Shown piece after piece: positions 1 to 10,623 of a DNA stretch of 64,000 nt. The notes under the pieces were generated by a model. The model worked only from the letters and a program-made list of their open reading frames with translations. It was not told where the DNA came from and ran no database searches. Numbering within the stretch: position 1 is the first letter of the stretch; every line of letters starts with the position of its first letter. The position numbers and the translations under genes were made by a program. Source of the DNA: Tetradesmus obliquus (Eukaryota > Chlorophyta > Chlorophyceae > Sphaeropleales > Scenedesmaceae). Location of the stretch: contig CP126192.1 in NCBI GenBank assembly GCA_030272155.1, positions 4,560,501 through 4,624,500 on the forward strand. Direction: 5' to 3'.

Positions 1-106
1 GGCGCTTGCGGAACTCTGCTGTGGCGTCAACTAGATTACCAGAACTTGCCCTCCAGGCAAGGCCAGCAGTGTTTTGGTAGACTGGTGGATAGGTCATATG
101 CTGCAT
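1..106 (-). CDS. DDE transposase, copy 0, N-terminal fragment cut by the window edge
   Basis: Only the first 35 codons are inside the window; the ATG is at 106 on the minus strand. The sequence equals 3683-3788 of copy 1 and carries the T variant at 73 (Asn12). It shows that a further unit lies to the left. Confidence 0.85.
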   Translation of the reverse strand, partial: MQHMTYPPVYQNTAGLAWRASSGNLVDATAEFRKR

Positions 107-1256
107 GTATCACGCCGAACCCTAGTTAGTACTGAACCTTGGACATGTGGCGTGTTGGTGCTCATTGTGCATGGACGGGGGCAGCACTCTGAGGCGGGCA
201 CAGTAGCGCAGCCCTGAGTTGATTGGCTACATCACATTTAAAATGCAATGCTGCGCTGCGATGCTACAGCATTAAATTGTATTTTGCCTCACTGGGTCTA
301 GTAAAGAATCTCGCGCCATATATGCAGGGATGTAGCCAAGATCCCTATGCATCTATTGGCGTGCTCAATTGATGCGCTGCATGCGTGTGTGCTCTGGAAA
401 ACGAGTTTACGTATGTCCCTCCTCGCAGTTAAAAACGGCGGGGATAGGCAGGTTTTGCTGCGGCTGCGCTGCTTCGAGTGACACATAAAAATATGGAATG
501 TGTTTGCATGCAGCAGCAGGGCTGGCTGTGTGTTGTGTGTGGCGATCCAGGGCTGTGATGCGCTTGCCATGCCAAAGTGAACTCGTGATGCTTGCCCTGC
601 TTGATTGAGCTGAGTGCCGAAAACATGTTTTCTGAGTATCGAGATTTTGGTTGTGTTGCTGTTGTGAGGCGTGCTGCAGCAGCAGCCCAGCTTGTTCACC
701 TGATGCCTGCAAATAGCTCCTGTGGCCTTGCTGTGCTGCTGCGTGCTGATGAGAGCCCTGTGCCACGGGGGGGTTTCGATGCTATTGTGTGGTGCAAGTG
801 TGGGTGTAAAACAGGCGTCACTGAGGGGTGTCACCAGCAGCAGCAGCAGGCAGCAGGTTGGCAGTGTCTGCATTGGCCCTGTTCAAGGCTTCATTGTGTG
901 CTCAAGGTAACCACGATTATACATACGAAGCTGCGTTGGATAGTATTGCGGCCGTGCGCAACAGGCTGCATGTGAACGTGTGAGATTCTTTTCTCGACCC
1001 AGTGAAGCAGCACCACTTTTGGGGCCCCGGTTTAGGGCGCAAGTTGTCAGTGTGGCACAAGCCTGTAAATTCGTGATATAATTCATGGATGCAGTTCTTC
1101 TGTATGTGCTTAACATACGTGATGCCGCTCAGCGCGACAGCCTTAATACGCACAGCTCTGCCGTGGTGAAGTTCCAGTGCAGGCAGTTTCCCTGTGGACC
1201 TCGCGATATTCGCCTCTTCGCCTGTCTGCTTCCGCCCAATTTACAATCGAAATCGA
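107..1256. promoter_or_regulatory. Divergent spacer between transposase and nuclease genes (representative)
   Basis: This stretch separates the transposase ATG (106, minus) from the nuclease ATG of the next unit (1257, plus), so it should hold both promoters. Without the 715-bp element (290-1004) it is about 440 bp. A CCAAT box on the minus strand lies at 222-226, about 116 bp upstream of the transposase ATG. A TATA-like GATATAAT lies at 1075-1082, about 175 bp before the nuclease ATG. A GGGGCCCC palindrome occurs near 1021-1028. Equivalent spacers are 3789-4938, 7471-7908, 10441-11590, 14123-15272, 17805-18954, 21487-22636, 25169-26320, 28853-29290, 31823-32972, 35505-36654, 39187-39624, 42157-42594 and 45127-45564. 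Promoter function is inferred from layout only. Confidence 0.4.
290..1004. mobile_element. 715-bp CACTG-ended non-autonomous element, copy 1
   Basis: The left end reads CACTGGGTCTAGTAAAGAAT and continues CTC. The right end, reverse-complemented, matches over 23 bp with 2 mismatches (positions 10 and 13). The exact segment is missing at the same site in five other units, where only CTG or CAG remains between the same flanks. CACTG termini resemble the CACTA/EnSpm (CMC) superfamily, but no 3-bp target duplication is visible here (left flank CCT, right flank AAG), so the superfamily is uncertain. Open frames inside, such as 298-873 on the minus strand, look like noise; no transposase is encoded. 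It sits in the divergent spacer and lengthens it from about 0.44 to 1.15 kb. Confidence 0.8.
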
Positions 1257-3026
1257 ATGAGTGGTCACGCCGGAGCATTGCCGCAGCAAGCAGCCTCCGC
1301 AATGACAACAGCGGAGCCCGGGATGTCAACACCGGTGAGCTGCTGTTGCTGCCCGGGCGCTCGTTGTGCTGCCATAACAATCAATCATGTGAGCAGTATA
1401 TTAATAAGGATTGATCAGCTGCGCGTATATCAGCAGCACCGCGGCCGTGCTCCGCAGTTTGACCATGAAGCAGCAGCTGTCTCCCTGCAGCCACAGCTTG
1501 CTGCACTACAACACCAAGGAACGCCTTGACAGCCAAACTTGCGTGCCCAAATAATCAAAATACACTTCTTCATGCTACAAATGCTTCTGCTGCTTGCAGG
1601 GCATGCTTGAACTGCAGCCAGAAAGCCAACAACCTTGCAGCAGCAGCAGTACGAGCCAGCAGTGCGGCTCTGGCTGCCAGCACCACATGGAGACCAGGAG
1701 GAAAGGCAAAGCAGCCAACAAAGGTATGCTTATACTACAGCATATATTGTGCTTCACAACTAGAATAGCAGCTGCTGTGCATCTCAGCTGTAGGTGATGG
1801 CAGCCACAGCAAGGTGCCAGGGCAGCACTTGTTGCGCGCAACTTGTGTGCACTCTGTCTACCTGAAAGGGAATGGTGCATACAGGCCAGCATTGTCAATG
1901 ACTGCCTGGTAGGTGTATGGCAAGCTGTCCACATCAGCCTGGATTGAAGCAGGCTGTACATCATAGAACAACTGCTCCAGCTTATCCTGGCACTGCTGCG
2001 GGGTCGGCTTGCCCGGCCACAAGCTGCGGCGCCATGCCTGCAGTGCCTGGCTCAGGTATGCATGCACATGCTCGACCACCTTGTGCAGATCAGGACTGAG
2101 GGGACACAGGGCAAACCTGTGGTCTTTCGACCAGATGCCGTGCTCGTCCAGCTTGGCACGCGCGTGTGCGCTGTCGTTGTCACTGGACAACAGCCAGATG
2201 GGCTCCTCTCCTGGGTTCTGCTGCGTGTACGCCTGCCACAGCTCGTGCAGCCTCTCACGCAGATCCCGGATGCAATCCTCATACTCATCTGCTGTCATGC
2301 CCTTTGCTGGCTCACCCTTTCTGGTCTGCAGGCACAGGGCAGGTTGCAGGCAGCACACCACCAGCAGCAAAACCCGTGGGCAGGCCAAAGGGGTGTTTCA
2401 GCAATGAAGCCCAGCAGAGGTGGAGGCCAGGTTTAAACCACATGCTGCTTGAGAGCCATGCAGCCTACAGCAGCAGCAAGCAGTGCTTTACATGCAGGTG
2501 CAAGAACAGCAAGCATGTCAGACTGCTGGCACTGCAAACCGTGTCACGCGGGGACGCTTGCTTCAAGTGTCATGTGTGCAGCAAGAAGGGCAGCAAGTAC
2601 GAGAAGCAGCTGTATGCTTTGCTGAACAGCAACGCAGCTGTCACCGCATACGCTGTGGAGGCAGTGGCTATGGGCAGGAAGATACAGCTGCAGATACCTA
2701 ACAGCAAGCAGGGGCTGTGGCTGAACAGGCACAGATGGGATGCAGTGCTGCTGCAGCCGGATAGCTTGCTGATTGAGGTGCAAGGAGAGCAGCACATAGA
2801 CAAGGAGGACGGCAAGCGCAACAACAGGGGTGACACACTAGCAGACAGGCAGGCCAAGGACCAGGCATTGGCAGATGCAGCGCTGGCCGACGGTTTCAGT
2901 GTGCTGTGGCTGCACCCAGGTGCTGCAGATGATGTGCGGGGCCGCGCCAGGCGCTGGGCAGCAGCTGTGCAGGTGGCGCTGGAGCATGTTGCTGCCAAGC
3001 AGCGCCCCAAGCTGTTCAAGGCCTGA
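1257..3026 (+). CDS. Zinc-finger / PD-(D/E)XK-type nuclease, copy 1 (reference copy)
   Basis: The predicted exons are 1257-1334, 1600-1723 and 2332-3026, giving 298 aa. Introns are GTGAGC...TTGCAG (phase 0) and GTATGC...CTGCAG (phase 1); all phases fit. Residues 1-80 are low complexity. An AT-hook-like PVGRPKG lies at 82-88. A Cys cluster follows: C119, C122, C124, C144, C147, C150. The C-terminal domain has RWDAVLL (D204) then LLIEVQGEQH (E216, Q218, H222) and a basic/acidic helix with K243. This is the pattern of the restriction-endonuclease fold in DUF559/Vsr-like nucleases (established family pattern; the assignment is by eye). Exon 3 lies inside the intron of the minus-strand transposase, and its TGA ends 6 nt before that gene's donor. 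The N-terminal exons are the least certain part. An unspliced reading from 2166 exists but would translate transposase antisense. Confidence 0.65.
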
Positions 3027-3788
3027 ACTCACCCGGTAATCACAGCCGTCTCTGTCTGCTGCCATGCCGCTTGTGCCAGTGAAGAATTTGATCCACACAG
3101 GACCCAGCAGGTAGTTGACGCCAATGATGTACTTCAGCTTTGCCGCGCTGTTGTTGTAGCGGGGCACAGGTGTGCGCCAGTGCCAGTCCTCTTCACCAGC
3201 ACTGAACCAGCCCATGTAGGATTCCTTGCTCAAGCAGATCACCTTCTCATCCACCCACACCACAGCAGCCTTGTCAGCTTGCAGCCGCGCCTTATTTTCT
3301 GCGCTGACGTCGATTCTGCTCTGCCTGTGTTGGTCATCCAGGTAGGCCCTGTCGCGCACAACCCCATACTTAAAGCGGGGGTCAAACTCCTTGAGGTTGT
3401 TGGTCAGGGTCTCCGGAGTGATGCCGGCGCCCGTCACGATGTTGTGCACCACCGCGCTCTCAGCAATCAGCTGCTCCGCTGAGGTGTACGGACCCTGCCT
3501 GCCGGCCAACCACCAGTTGCGGGCCTCGACATAGCAAGCAGTTACCTGCCGCTCTGTCAAAACCTTGTGGCGCCCGCTGCTGTGGGCGCAACCCTCAACC
3601 ACGCCGTCGTCACCCAGGCGTGGGCCCCATATTTCAACGTATTCACCGGGGTTGCTGGGCAGGTCGTAGTGTGCAGCTTGCAGGCGCTTGCGGAACTCTG
3701 CTGTGGCGTCAACTAGATTACCAGAACTTGCCCTCCAGGCAAGGCCAGCAGTGTTTTGGTAGACTGGTGGATAGGTCATATGCTGCAT
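1858..3788 (-). CDS. Tc1/mariner-IS630-type DDE transposase, copy 1 (reference copy)
   Basis: Exon 1 is 3788-3033 (252 codons) and exon 2 is 2325-1858, giving 407 aa. The 707-bp intron starts GTGAGT and ends TGCCTGCAG, phase 0. The first ATG follows an in-frame TGA two codons upstream. Residues about 75-150 look like a helix-turn-helix DNA-binding region. The catalytic core has WVDEK (D180), SSDNDSAH (D301) and LSPDLHKVVE (E337). These match the Tc1/IS630 signatures D, DN..H and SPDLNPIE, with 35 residues between the last two acids. The triad is only complete after splicing. Without splicing, the exon 1 frame runs into about 64 junk residues. The enzyme would cut and join transposon ends in the nucleus. 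No terminal inverted repeats or TA duplications were found around the unit, so mobility is unproven. Confidence 0.8.
2326..2331. other. Palindromic CTGCAG used as splice acceptor on both strands
   Basis: On the plus strand TCTGCAG ends nuclease intron 2 and exon 3 starts at 2332. On the minus strand CCTGCAG ends the transposase intron and exon 2 starts at 2325. The six bases are intronic in both genes and mark the exact swap between coding on one strand and coding on the other. It is repeated in all 14 units. The evidence is consensus and matching phases, without transcript data. Confidence 0.6.
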
Positions 3789-3971
3789 GTATCACGCCGA
3801 ACCCTAGTTAGTACTGAACCTTGGACATGTGGCGTGTTGGTGCTCATTGTGCATGGACGGGGGCAGCACTCTGAGGCGGGCACAGTAGCGCAGCCCTGAG
3901 TTGATTGGCTACATCACATTTAAAATGCAATGCTGCGCTGCGATGCTACAGCATTAAATTGTATTTTGCCT

Positions 3972-4686
3972 CACTGGGTCTAGTAAAGAATCTCGCGCCA
4001 TATATGCAGGGATGTAGCCAAGATCCCTATGCATCTATTGGCGTGCTCAATTGATGCGCTGCATGCGTGTGTGCTCTGGAAAACGAGTTTACGTATGTCC
4101 CTCCTCGCAGTTAAAAACGGCGGGGATAGGCAGGTTTTGCTGCGGCTGCGCTGCTTCGAGTGACACATAAAAATATGGAATGTGTTTGCATGCAGCAGCA
4201 GGGCTGGCTGTGTGTTGTGTGTGGCGATCCAGGGCTGTGATGCGCTTGCCATGCCAAAGTGAACTCGTGATGCTTGCCCTGCTTGATTGAGCTGAGTGCC
4301 GAAAACATGTTTTCTGAGTATCGAGATTTTGGTTGTGTTGCTGTTGTGAGGCGTGCTGCAGCAGCAGCCCAGCTTGTTCACCTGATGCCTGCAAATAGCT
4401 CCTGTGGCCTTGCTGTGCTGCTGCGTGCTGATGAGAGCCCTGTGCCACGGGGGGGTTTCGATGCTATTGTGTGGTGCAAGTGTGGGTGTAAAACAGGCGT
4501 CACTGAGGGGTGTCACCAGCAGCAGCAGCAGGCAGCAGGTTGGCAGTGTCTGCATTGGCCCTGTTCAAGGCTTCATTGTGTGCTCAAGGTAACCACGATT
4601 ATACATACGAAGCTGCGTTGGATAGTATTGCGGCCGTGCGCAACAGGCTGCATGTGAACGTGTGAGATTCTTTTCTCGACCCAGTG
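3972..4686. mobile_element. 715-bp CACTG-ended element, copy 2
   Basis: Same termini and position as the copy at 290-1004, between transposase copy 1 and nuclease copy 2. The flanks are TTTTGCCT and AAGCAGC. Confidence 0.8.
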
Positions 4687-4938
4687 AAGCAGCACCACTT
4701 TTGGGGCCCCGGTTTAGGGCGCAAGTTGTCAGTGTGGCACAAGCCTGTAAATTCGTGATATAATTCATGGATGCAGTTCTTCTGTATGTGCTTAACATAC
4801 GTGATGCCGCTCAGCGCGACAGCCTTAATACGCACAGCTCTGCCGTGGTGAAGTTCCAGTGCAGGCAGTTTCCCTGTGGACCTCGCGATATTCGCCTCTT
4901 CGCCTGTCTGCTTCCGCCCAATTTACAATCGAAATCGA

Positions 4939-6708
4939 ATGAGTGGTCACGCCGGAGCATTGCCGCAGCAAGCAGCCTCCGCAATGACAACAGCGGAGCC
5001 CGGGATGTCAACACCGGTGAGCTGCTGTTGCTGCCCGGGCGCTCGTTGTGCTGCCATAACAATCAATCATGTGAGCAGTATATTAATAAGGATTGATCAG
5101 CTGCGCGTATATCAGCAGCACCGCGGCCGTGCTCCGCAGTTTGACCATGAAGCAGCAGCTGTCTCCCTGCAGCCACAGCTTGCTGCACTACAACACCAAG
5201 GAACGCCTTGACAGCCAAACTTGCGTGCCCAAATAATCAAAATACACTTCTTCATGCTACAAATGCTTCTGCTGCTTGCAGGGCATGCTTGAACTGCAGC
5301 CAGAAAGCCAACAACCTTGCAGCAGCAGCAGTACGAGCCAGCAGTGCGGCTCTGGCTGCCAGCACCACATGGAGACCAGGAGGAAAGGCAAAGCAGCCAA
5401 CAAAGGTATGCTTATACTACAGCATATATTGTGCTTCACAACTAGAATAGCAGCTGCTGTGCATCTCAGCTGTAGGTGATGGCAGCCACAGCAAGGTGCC
5501 AGGGCAGCACTTGTTGCGCGCAACTTGTGTGCACTCTGTCTACCTGAAAGGGAATGGTGCATACAGGCCAGCATTGTCAATGACTGCCTGGTAGGTGTAT
5601 GGCAAGCTGTCCACATCAGCCTGGATTGAAGCAGGCTGTACATCATAGAACAACTGCTCCAGCTTATCCTGGCACTGCTGCGGGGTCGGCTTGCCCGGCC
5701 ACAAGCTGCGGCGCCATGCCTGCAGTGCCTGGCTCAGGTATGCATGCACATGCTCGACCACCTTGTGCAGATCAGGACTGAGGGGACACAGGGCAAACCT
5801 GTGGTCTTTCGACCAGATGCCGTGCTCGTCCAGCTTGGCACGCGCGTGTGCGCTGTCGTTGTCACTGGACAACAGCCAGATGGGCTCCTCTCCTGGGTTC
5901 TGCTGCGTGTACGCCTGCCACAGCTCGTGCAGCCTCTCACGCAGATCCCGGATGCAATCCTCATACTCATCTGCTGTCATGCCCTTTGCTGGCTCACCCT
6001 TTCTGGTCTGCAGGCACAGGGCAGGTTGCAGGCAGCACACCACCAGCAGCAAAACCCGTGGGCAGGCCAAAGGGGTGTTTCAGCAATGAAGCCCAGCAGA
6101 GGTGGAGGCCAGGTTTAAACCACATGCTGCTTGAGAGCCATGCAGCCTACAGCAGCAGCAAGCAGTGCTTTACATGCAGGTGCAAGAACAGCAAGCATGT
6201 CAGACTGCTGGCACTGCAAACCGTGTCACGCGGGGACGCTTGCTTCAAGTGTCATGTGTGCAGCAAGAAGGGCAGCAAGTACGAGAAGCAGCTGTATGCT
6301 TTGCTGAACAGCAACGCAGCTGTCACCGCATACGCTGTGGAGGCAGTGGCTATGGGCAGGAAGATACAGCTGCAGATACCTAACAGCAAGCAGGGGCTGT
6401 GGCTGAACAGGCACAGATGGGATGCAGTGCTGCTGCAGCCGGATAGCTTGCTGATTGAGGTGCAAGGAGAGCAGCACATAGACAAGGAGGACGGCAAGCG
6501 CAACAACAGGGGTGACACACTAGCAGACAGGCAGGCCAAGGACCAGGCATTGGCAGATGCAGCGCTGGCCGACGGTTTCAGTGTGCTGTGGCTGCACCCA
6601 GGTGCTGCAGATGATGTGCGGGGCCGCGCCAGGCGCTGGGCAGCAGCTGTGCAGGTGGCGCTGGAGCATGTTGCTGCCAAGCAGCGCCCCAAGCTGTTCA
6701 AGGCCTGA
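4939..6708 (+). CDS. Zinc-finger / PD-(D/E)XK-type nuclease, copy 2
   Basis: Exons 4939-5016, 5282-5405 and 6014-6708. Coding frames are identical to copy 1, with no lesion seen. The spacer upstream contains the 715-bp element. Confidence 0.65.
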
Positions 6709-7470
6709 ACTCACCCGGTAATCACAGCCGTCTCTGTCTGCTGCCATGCCGCTTGTGCCAGTGAAGAATTTGATCCACACAGGACCCAGCAGGTAGTTGA
6801 CGCCAATGATGTACTTCAGCTTTGCCGCGCTGTTGTTGTAGCGGGGCACAGGTGTGCGCCAGTGCCAGTCCTCTTCACCAGCACTGAACCAGCCCATGTA
6901 GGATTCCTTGCTCAAGCAGATCACCTTCTCATCCACCCACACCACAGCAGCCTTGTCAGCTTGCAGCCGCGCCTTATTTTCTGCGCTGACGTCGATTCTG
7001 CTCTGCCTGTGTTGGTCATCCAGGTAGGCCCTGTCGCGCACAACCCCATACTTAAAGCGGGGGTCAAACTCCTTGAGGTTGTTGGTCAGGGTCTCCGGAG
7101 TGATGCCGGCGCCCGTCACGATGTTGTGCACCACCGCGCTCTCAGCAATCAGCTGCTCCGCTGAGGTGTACGGACCCTGCCTGCCGGCCAACCACCAGTT
7201 GCGGGCCTCGACATAGCAAGCAGTTACCTGCCGCTCTGTCAAAACCTTGTGGCGCCCGCTGCTGTGGGCGCAACCCTCAACCACGCCGTCGTCACCCAGG
7301 CGTGGGCCCCATATTTCAACGTATTCACCGGGGTTGCTGGGCAGGTCGTAGTGTGCAGCTTGCAGGCGCTTGCGGAACTCTGCTGTGGCGTCAACTAGAT
7401 TACCAGAACTTGCCCTCCAGGCAAGGCCAGCAGTGTTTTGGTAGACTGGTGGATAGGTCATATGCTGCAT
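5540..7470 (-). CDS. Tc1/mariner-IS630-type DDE transposase, copy 2
   Basis: Exons 7470-6715 and 6007-5540. Intact frame; carries Asn12. Its upstream spacer is the first short one (element absent). Confidence 0.8.
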
Positions 7471-7653
7471 GTATCACGCCGAACCCTAGTTAGTACTGAA
7501 CCTTGGACATGTGGCGTGTTGGTGCTCATTGTGCATGGACGGGGGCAGCACTCTGAGGCGGGCACAGTAGCGCAGCCCTGAGTTGATTGGCTACATCACA
7601 TTTAAAATGCAATGCTGCGCTGCGATGCTACAGCATTAAATTGTATTTTGCCT

Positions 7654-7656
7654 CTG
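7654..7656. other. Empty site / footprint (CTG) of the 715-bp element
   Basis: The flanks TTTTGCCT and AAGCAGC are joined by CTG only. This equals the first base plus the last two bases of the element (C...TG), so it reads either as an excision footprint or as the pre-insertion allele. Confidence 0.7.
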
Positions 7657-7908
7657 AAGCAGCACCACTTTTGGGGCCCCGGTTTAGGGCGCAAGTTGTC
7701 AGTGTGGCACAAGCCTGTAAATTCGTGATATAATTCATGGATGCAGTTCTTCTGTATGTGCTTAACATACGTGATGCCGCTCAGCGCGACAGCCTTAATA
7801 CGCACAGCTCTGCCGTGGTGAAGTTCCAGTGCAGGCAGTTTCCCTGTGGACCTCGCGATATTCGCCTCTTCGCCTGTCTGCTTCCGCCCAATTTACAATC
7901 GAAATCGA

Positions 7909-9678
7909 ATGAGTGGTCACGCCGGAGCATTGCCGCAGCAAGCAGCCTCCGCAATGACAACAGCGGAGCCCGGGATGTCAACACCGGTGAGCTGCTGTTG
8001 CTGCCCGGGCGCTCGTTGTGCTGCCATAACAATCAATCATGTGAGCAGTATATTAATAAGGATTGATCAGCTGCGCGTATATCAGCAGCACCGCGGCCGT
8101 GCTCCGCAGTTTGACCATGAAGCAGCAGCTGTCTCCCTGCAGCCACAGCTTGCTGCACTACAACACCAAGGAACGCCTTGACAGCCAAACTTGCGTGCCC
8201 AAATAATCAAAATACACTTCTTCATGCTACAAATGCTTCTGCTGCTTGCAGGGCATGCTTGAACTGCAGCCAGAAAGCCAACAACCTTGCAGCAGCAGCA
8301 GTACGAGCCAGCAGTGCGGCTCTGGCTGCCAGCACCACATGGAGACCAGGAGGAAAGGCAAAGCAGCCAACAAAGGTATGCTTATACTACAGCATATATT
8401 GTGCTTCACAACTAGAATAGCAGCTGCTGTGCATCTCAGCTGTAGGTGATGGCAGCCACAGCAAGGTGCCAGGGCAGCACTTGTTGCGCGCAACTTGTGT
8501 GCACTCTGTCTACCTGAAAGGGAATGGTGCATACAGGCCAGCATTGTCAATGACTGCCTGGTAGGTGTATGGCAAGCTGTCCACATCAGCCTGGATTGAA
8601 GCAGGCTGTACATCATAGAACAACTGCTCCAGCTTATCCTGGCACTGCTGCGGGGTCGGCTTGCCCGGCCACAAGCTGCGGCGCCATGCCTGCAGTGCCT
8701 GGCTCAGGTATGCATGCACATGCTCGACCACCTTGTGCAGATCAGGACTGAGGGGACACAGGGCAAACCTGTGGTCTTTCGACCAGATGCCGTGCTCGTC
8801 CAGCTTGGCACGCGCGTGTGCGCTGTCGTTGTCACTGGACAACAGCCAGATGGGCTCCTCTCCTGGGTTCTGCTGCGTGTACGCCTGCCACAGCTCGTGC
8901 AGCCTCTCACGCAGATCCCGGATGCAATCCTCATACTCATCTGCTGTCATGCCCTTTGCTGGCTCACCCTTTCTGGTCTGCAGGCACAGGGCAGGTTGCA
9001 GGCAGCACACCACCAGCAGCAAAACCCGTGGGCAGGCCAAAGGGGTGTTTCAGCAATGAAGCCCAGCAGAGGTGGAGGCCAGGTTTAAACCACATGCTGC
9101 TTGAGAGCCATGCAGCCTACAGCAGCAGCAAGCAGTGCTTTACATGCAGGTGCAAGAACAGCAAGCATGTCAGACTGCTGGCACTGCAAACCGTGTCACG
9201 CGGGGACGCTTGCTTCAAGTGTCATGTGTGCAGCAAGAAGGGCAGCAAGTACGAGAAGCAGCTGTATGCTTTGCTGAACAGCAACGCAGCTGTCACCGCA
9301 TACGCTGTGGAGGCAGTGGCTATGGGCAGGAAGATACAGCTGCAGATACCTAACAGCAAGCAGGGGCTGTGGCTGAACAGGCACAGATGGGATGCAGTGC
9401 TGCTGCAGCCGGATAGCTTGCTGATTGAGGTGCAAGGAGAGCAGCACATAGACAAGGAGGACGGCAAGCGCAACAACAGGGGTGACACACTAGCAGACAG
9501 GCAGGCCAAGGACCAGGCATTGGCAGATGCAGCGCTGGCCGACGGTTTCAGTGTGCTGTGGCTGCACCCAGGTGCTGCAGATGATGTGCGGGGCCGCGCC
9601 AGGCGCTGGGCAGCAGCTGTGCAGGTGGCGCTGGAGCATGTTGCTGCCAAGCAGCGCCCCAAGCTGTTCAAGGCCTGA
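7909..9678 (+). CDS. Zinc-finger / PD-(D/E)XK-type nuclease, copy 3
   Basis: Exons 7909-7986, 8252-8375 and 8984-9678. Intact. It has a short upstream spacer without the 715-bp element, so its promoter context differs from copies 1 and 2. Confidence 0.65.
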
Positions 9679-10440
9679 ACTCACCCGGTAATCACAGCCG
9701 TCTCTGTCTGCTGCCATGCCGCTTGTGCCAGTGAAGAATTTGATCCACACAGGACCCAGCAGGTAGTTGACGCCAATGATGTACTTCAGCTTTGCCGCGC
9801 TGTTGTTGTAGCGGGGCACAGGTGTGCGCCAGTGCCAGTCCTCTTCACCAGCACTGAACCAGCCCATGTAGGATTCCTTGCTCAAGCAGATCACCTTCTC
9901 ATCCACCCACACCACAGCAGCCTTGTCAGCTTGCAGCCGCGCCTTATTTTCTGCGCTGACGTCGATTCTGCTCTGCCTGTGTTGGTCATCCAGGTAGGCC
10001 CTGTCGCGCACAACCCCATACTTAAAGCGGGGGTCAAACTCCTTGAGGTTGTTGGTCAGGGTCTCCGGAGTGATGCCGGCGCCCGTCACGATGTTGTGCA
10101 CCACCGCGCTCTCAGCAATCAGCTGCTCCGCTGAGGTGTACGGACCCTGCCTGCCGGCCAACCACCAGTTGCGGGCCTCGACATAGCAAGCAGTTACCTG
10201 CCGCTCTGTCAAAACCTTGTGGCGCCCGCTGCTGTGGGCGCAACCCTCAACCACGCCGTCGTCACCCAGGCGTGGGCCCCATATTTCAACGTATTCACCG
10301 GGGTTGCTGGGCAGGTCGTAGTGTGCAGCTTGCAGGCGCTTGCGGAACTCTGCTGTGGCGTCAACTAGATTACCAGAACTTGCCCTCCAGGCAAGGCCAG
10401 CAGTGTTTTGGTAGACTGGTGGATAGGTCATATGCTGCAT
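8510..10440 (-). CDS. Tc1/mariner-IS630-type DDE transposase, copy 3
   Basis: Exons 10440-9685 and 8977-8510. Intact; carries Asn12. The upstream spacer contains the 715-bp element. Confidence 0.8.
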
Positions 10441-10623
10441 GTATCACGCCGAACCCTAGTTAGTACTGAACCTTGGACATGTGGCGTGTTGGTGCTCATT
10501 GTGCATGGACGGGGGCAGCACTCTGAGGCGGGCACAGTAGCGCAGCCCTGAGTTGATTGGCTACATCACATTTAAAATGCAATGCTGCGCTGCGATGCTA
10601 CAGCATTAAATTGTATTTTGCCT

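Noticed and set aside
298-873. 191-codon minus-strand frame inside each 715-bp element
   Set aside because: No domain, irregular composition, and overlapping frames of similar quality on both strands; it ends at the inverted repeat. Treated as chance within a non-autonomous element.
120-1040. Telomere-like CCCTA and TTTAGGG words in the spacer
   Set aside because: Single copies only; no tandem telomeric repeats, so they give no evidence for a telomeric location.
1085-1414. 109-codon plus frame in each spacer
   Set aside because: Overlaps nuclease exon 1 in another frame, has no domain, and has no downstream splice partner in phase.
2166-2331. Unspliced N-terminus of the nuclease frame
   Set aside because: It is the antisense translation of transposase exon 2, and the ATG at 2166 would need a promoter inside that exon. 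The spliced start at 1257 fits phase and consensus better.
2326-2388. Signal-peptide-like start (MACPRVLLLVVCCLQPALC) of an unspliced 176-codon minus frame
   Set aside because: These 21 codons are the translated 3' end of the transposase intron (pyrimidine-rich tract plus CTGCAG). The catalytic core needs exon 1 upstream.
2838-3032. C-terminal 64 residues of the unspliced 316-codon transposase frame
   Set aside because: They follow a perfect GTGAGT donor and are antisense to the nuclease core; the DDE pattern continues only after splicing to 2325.
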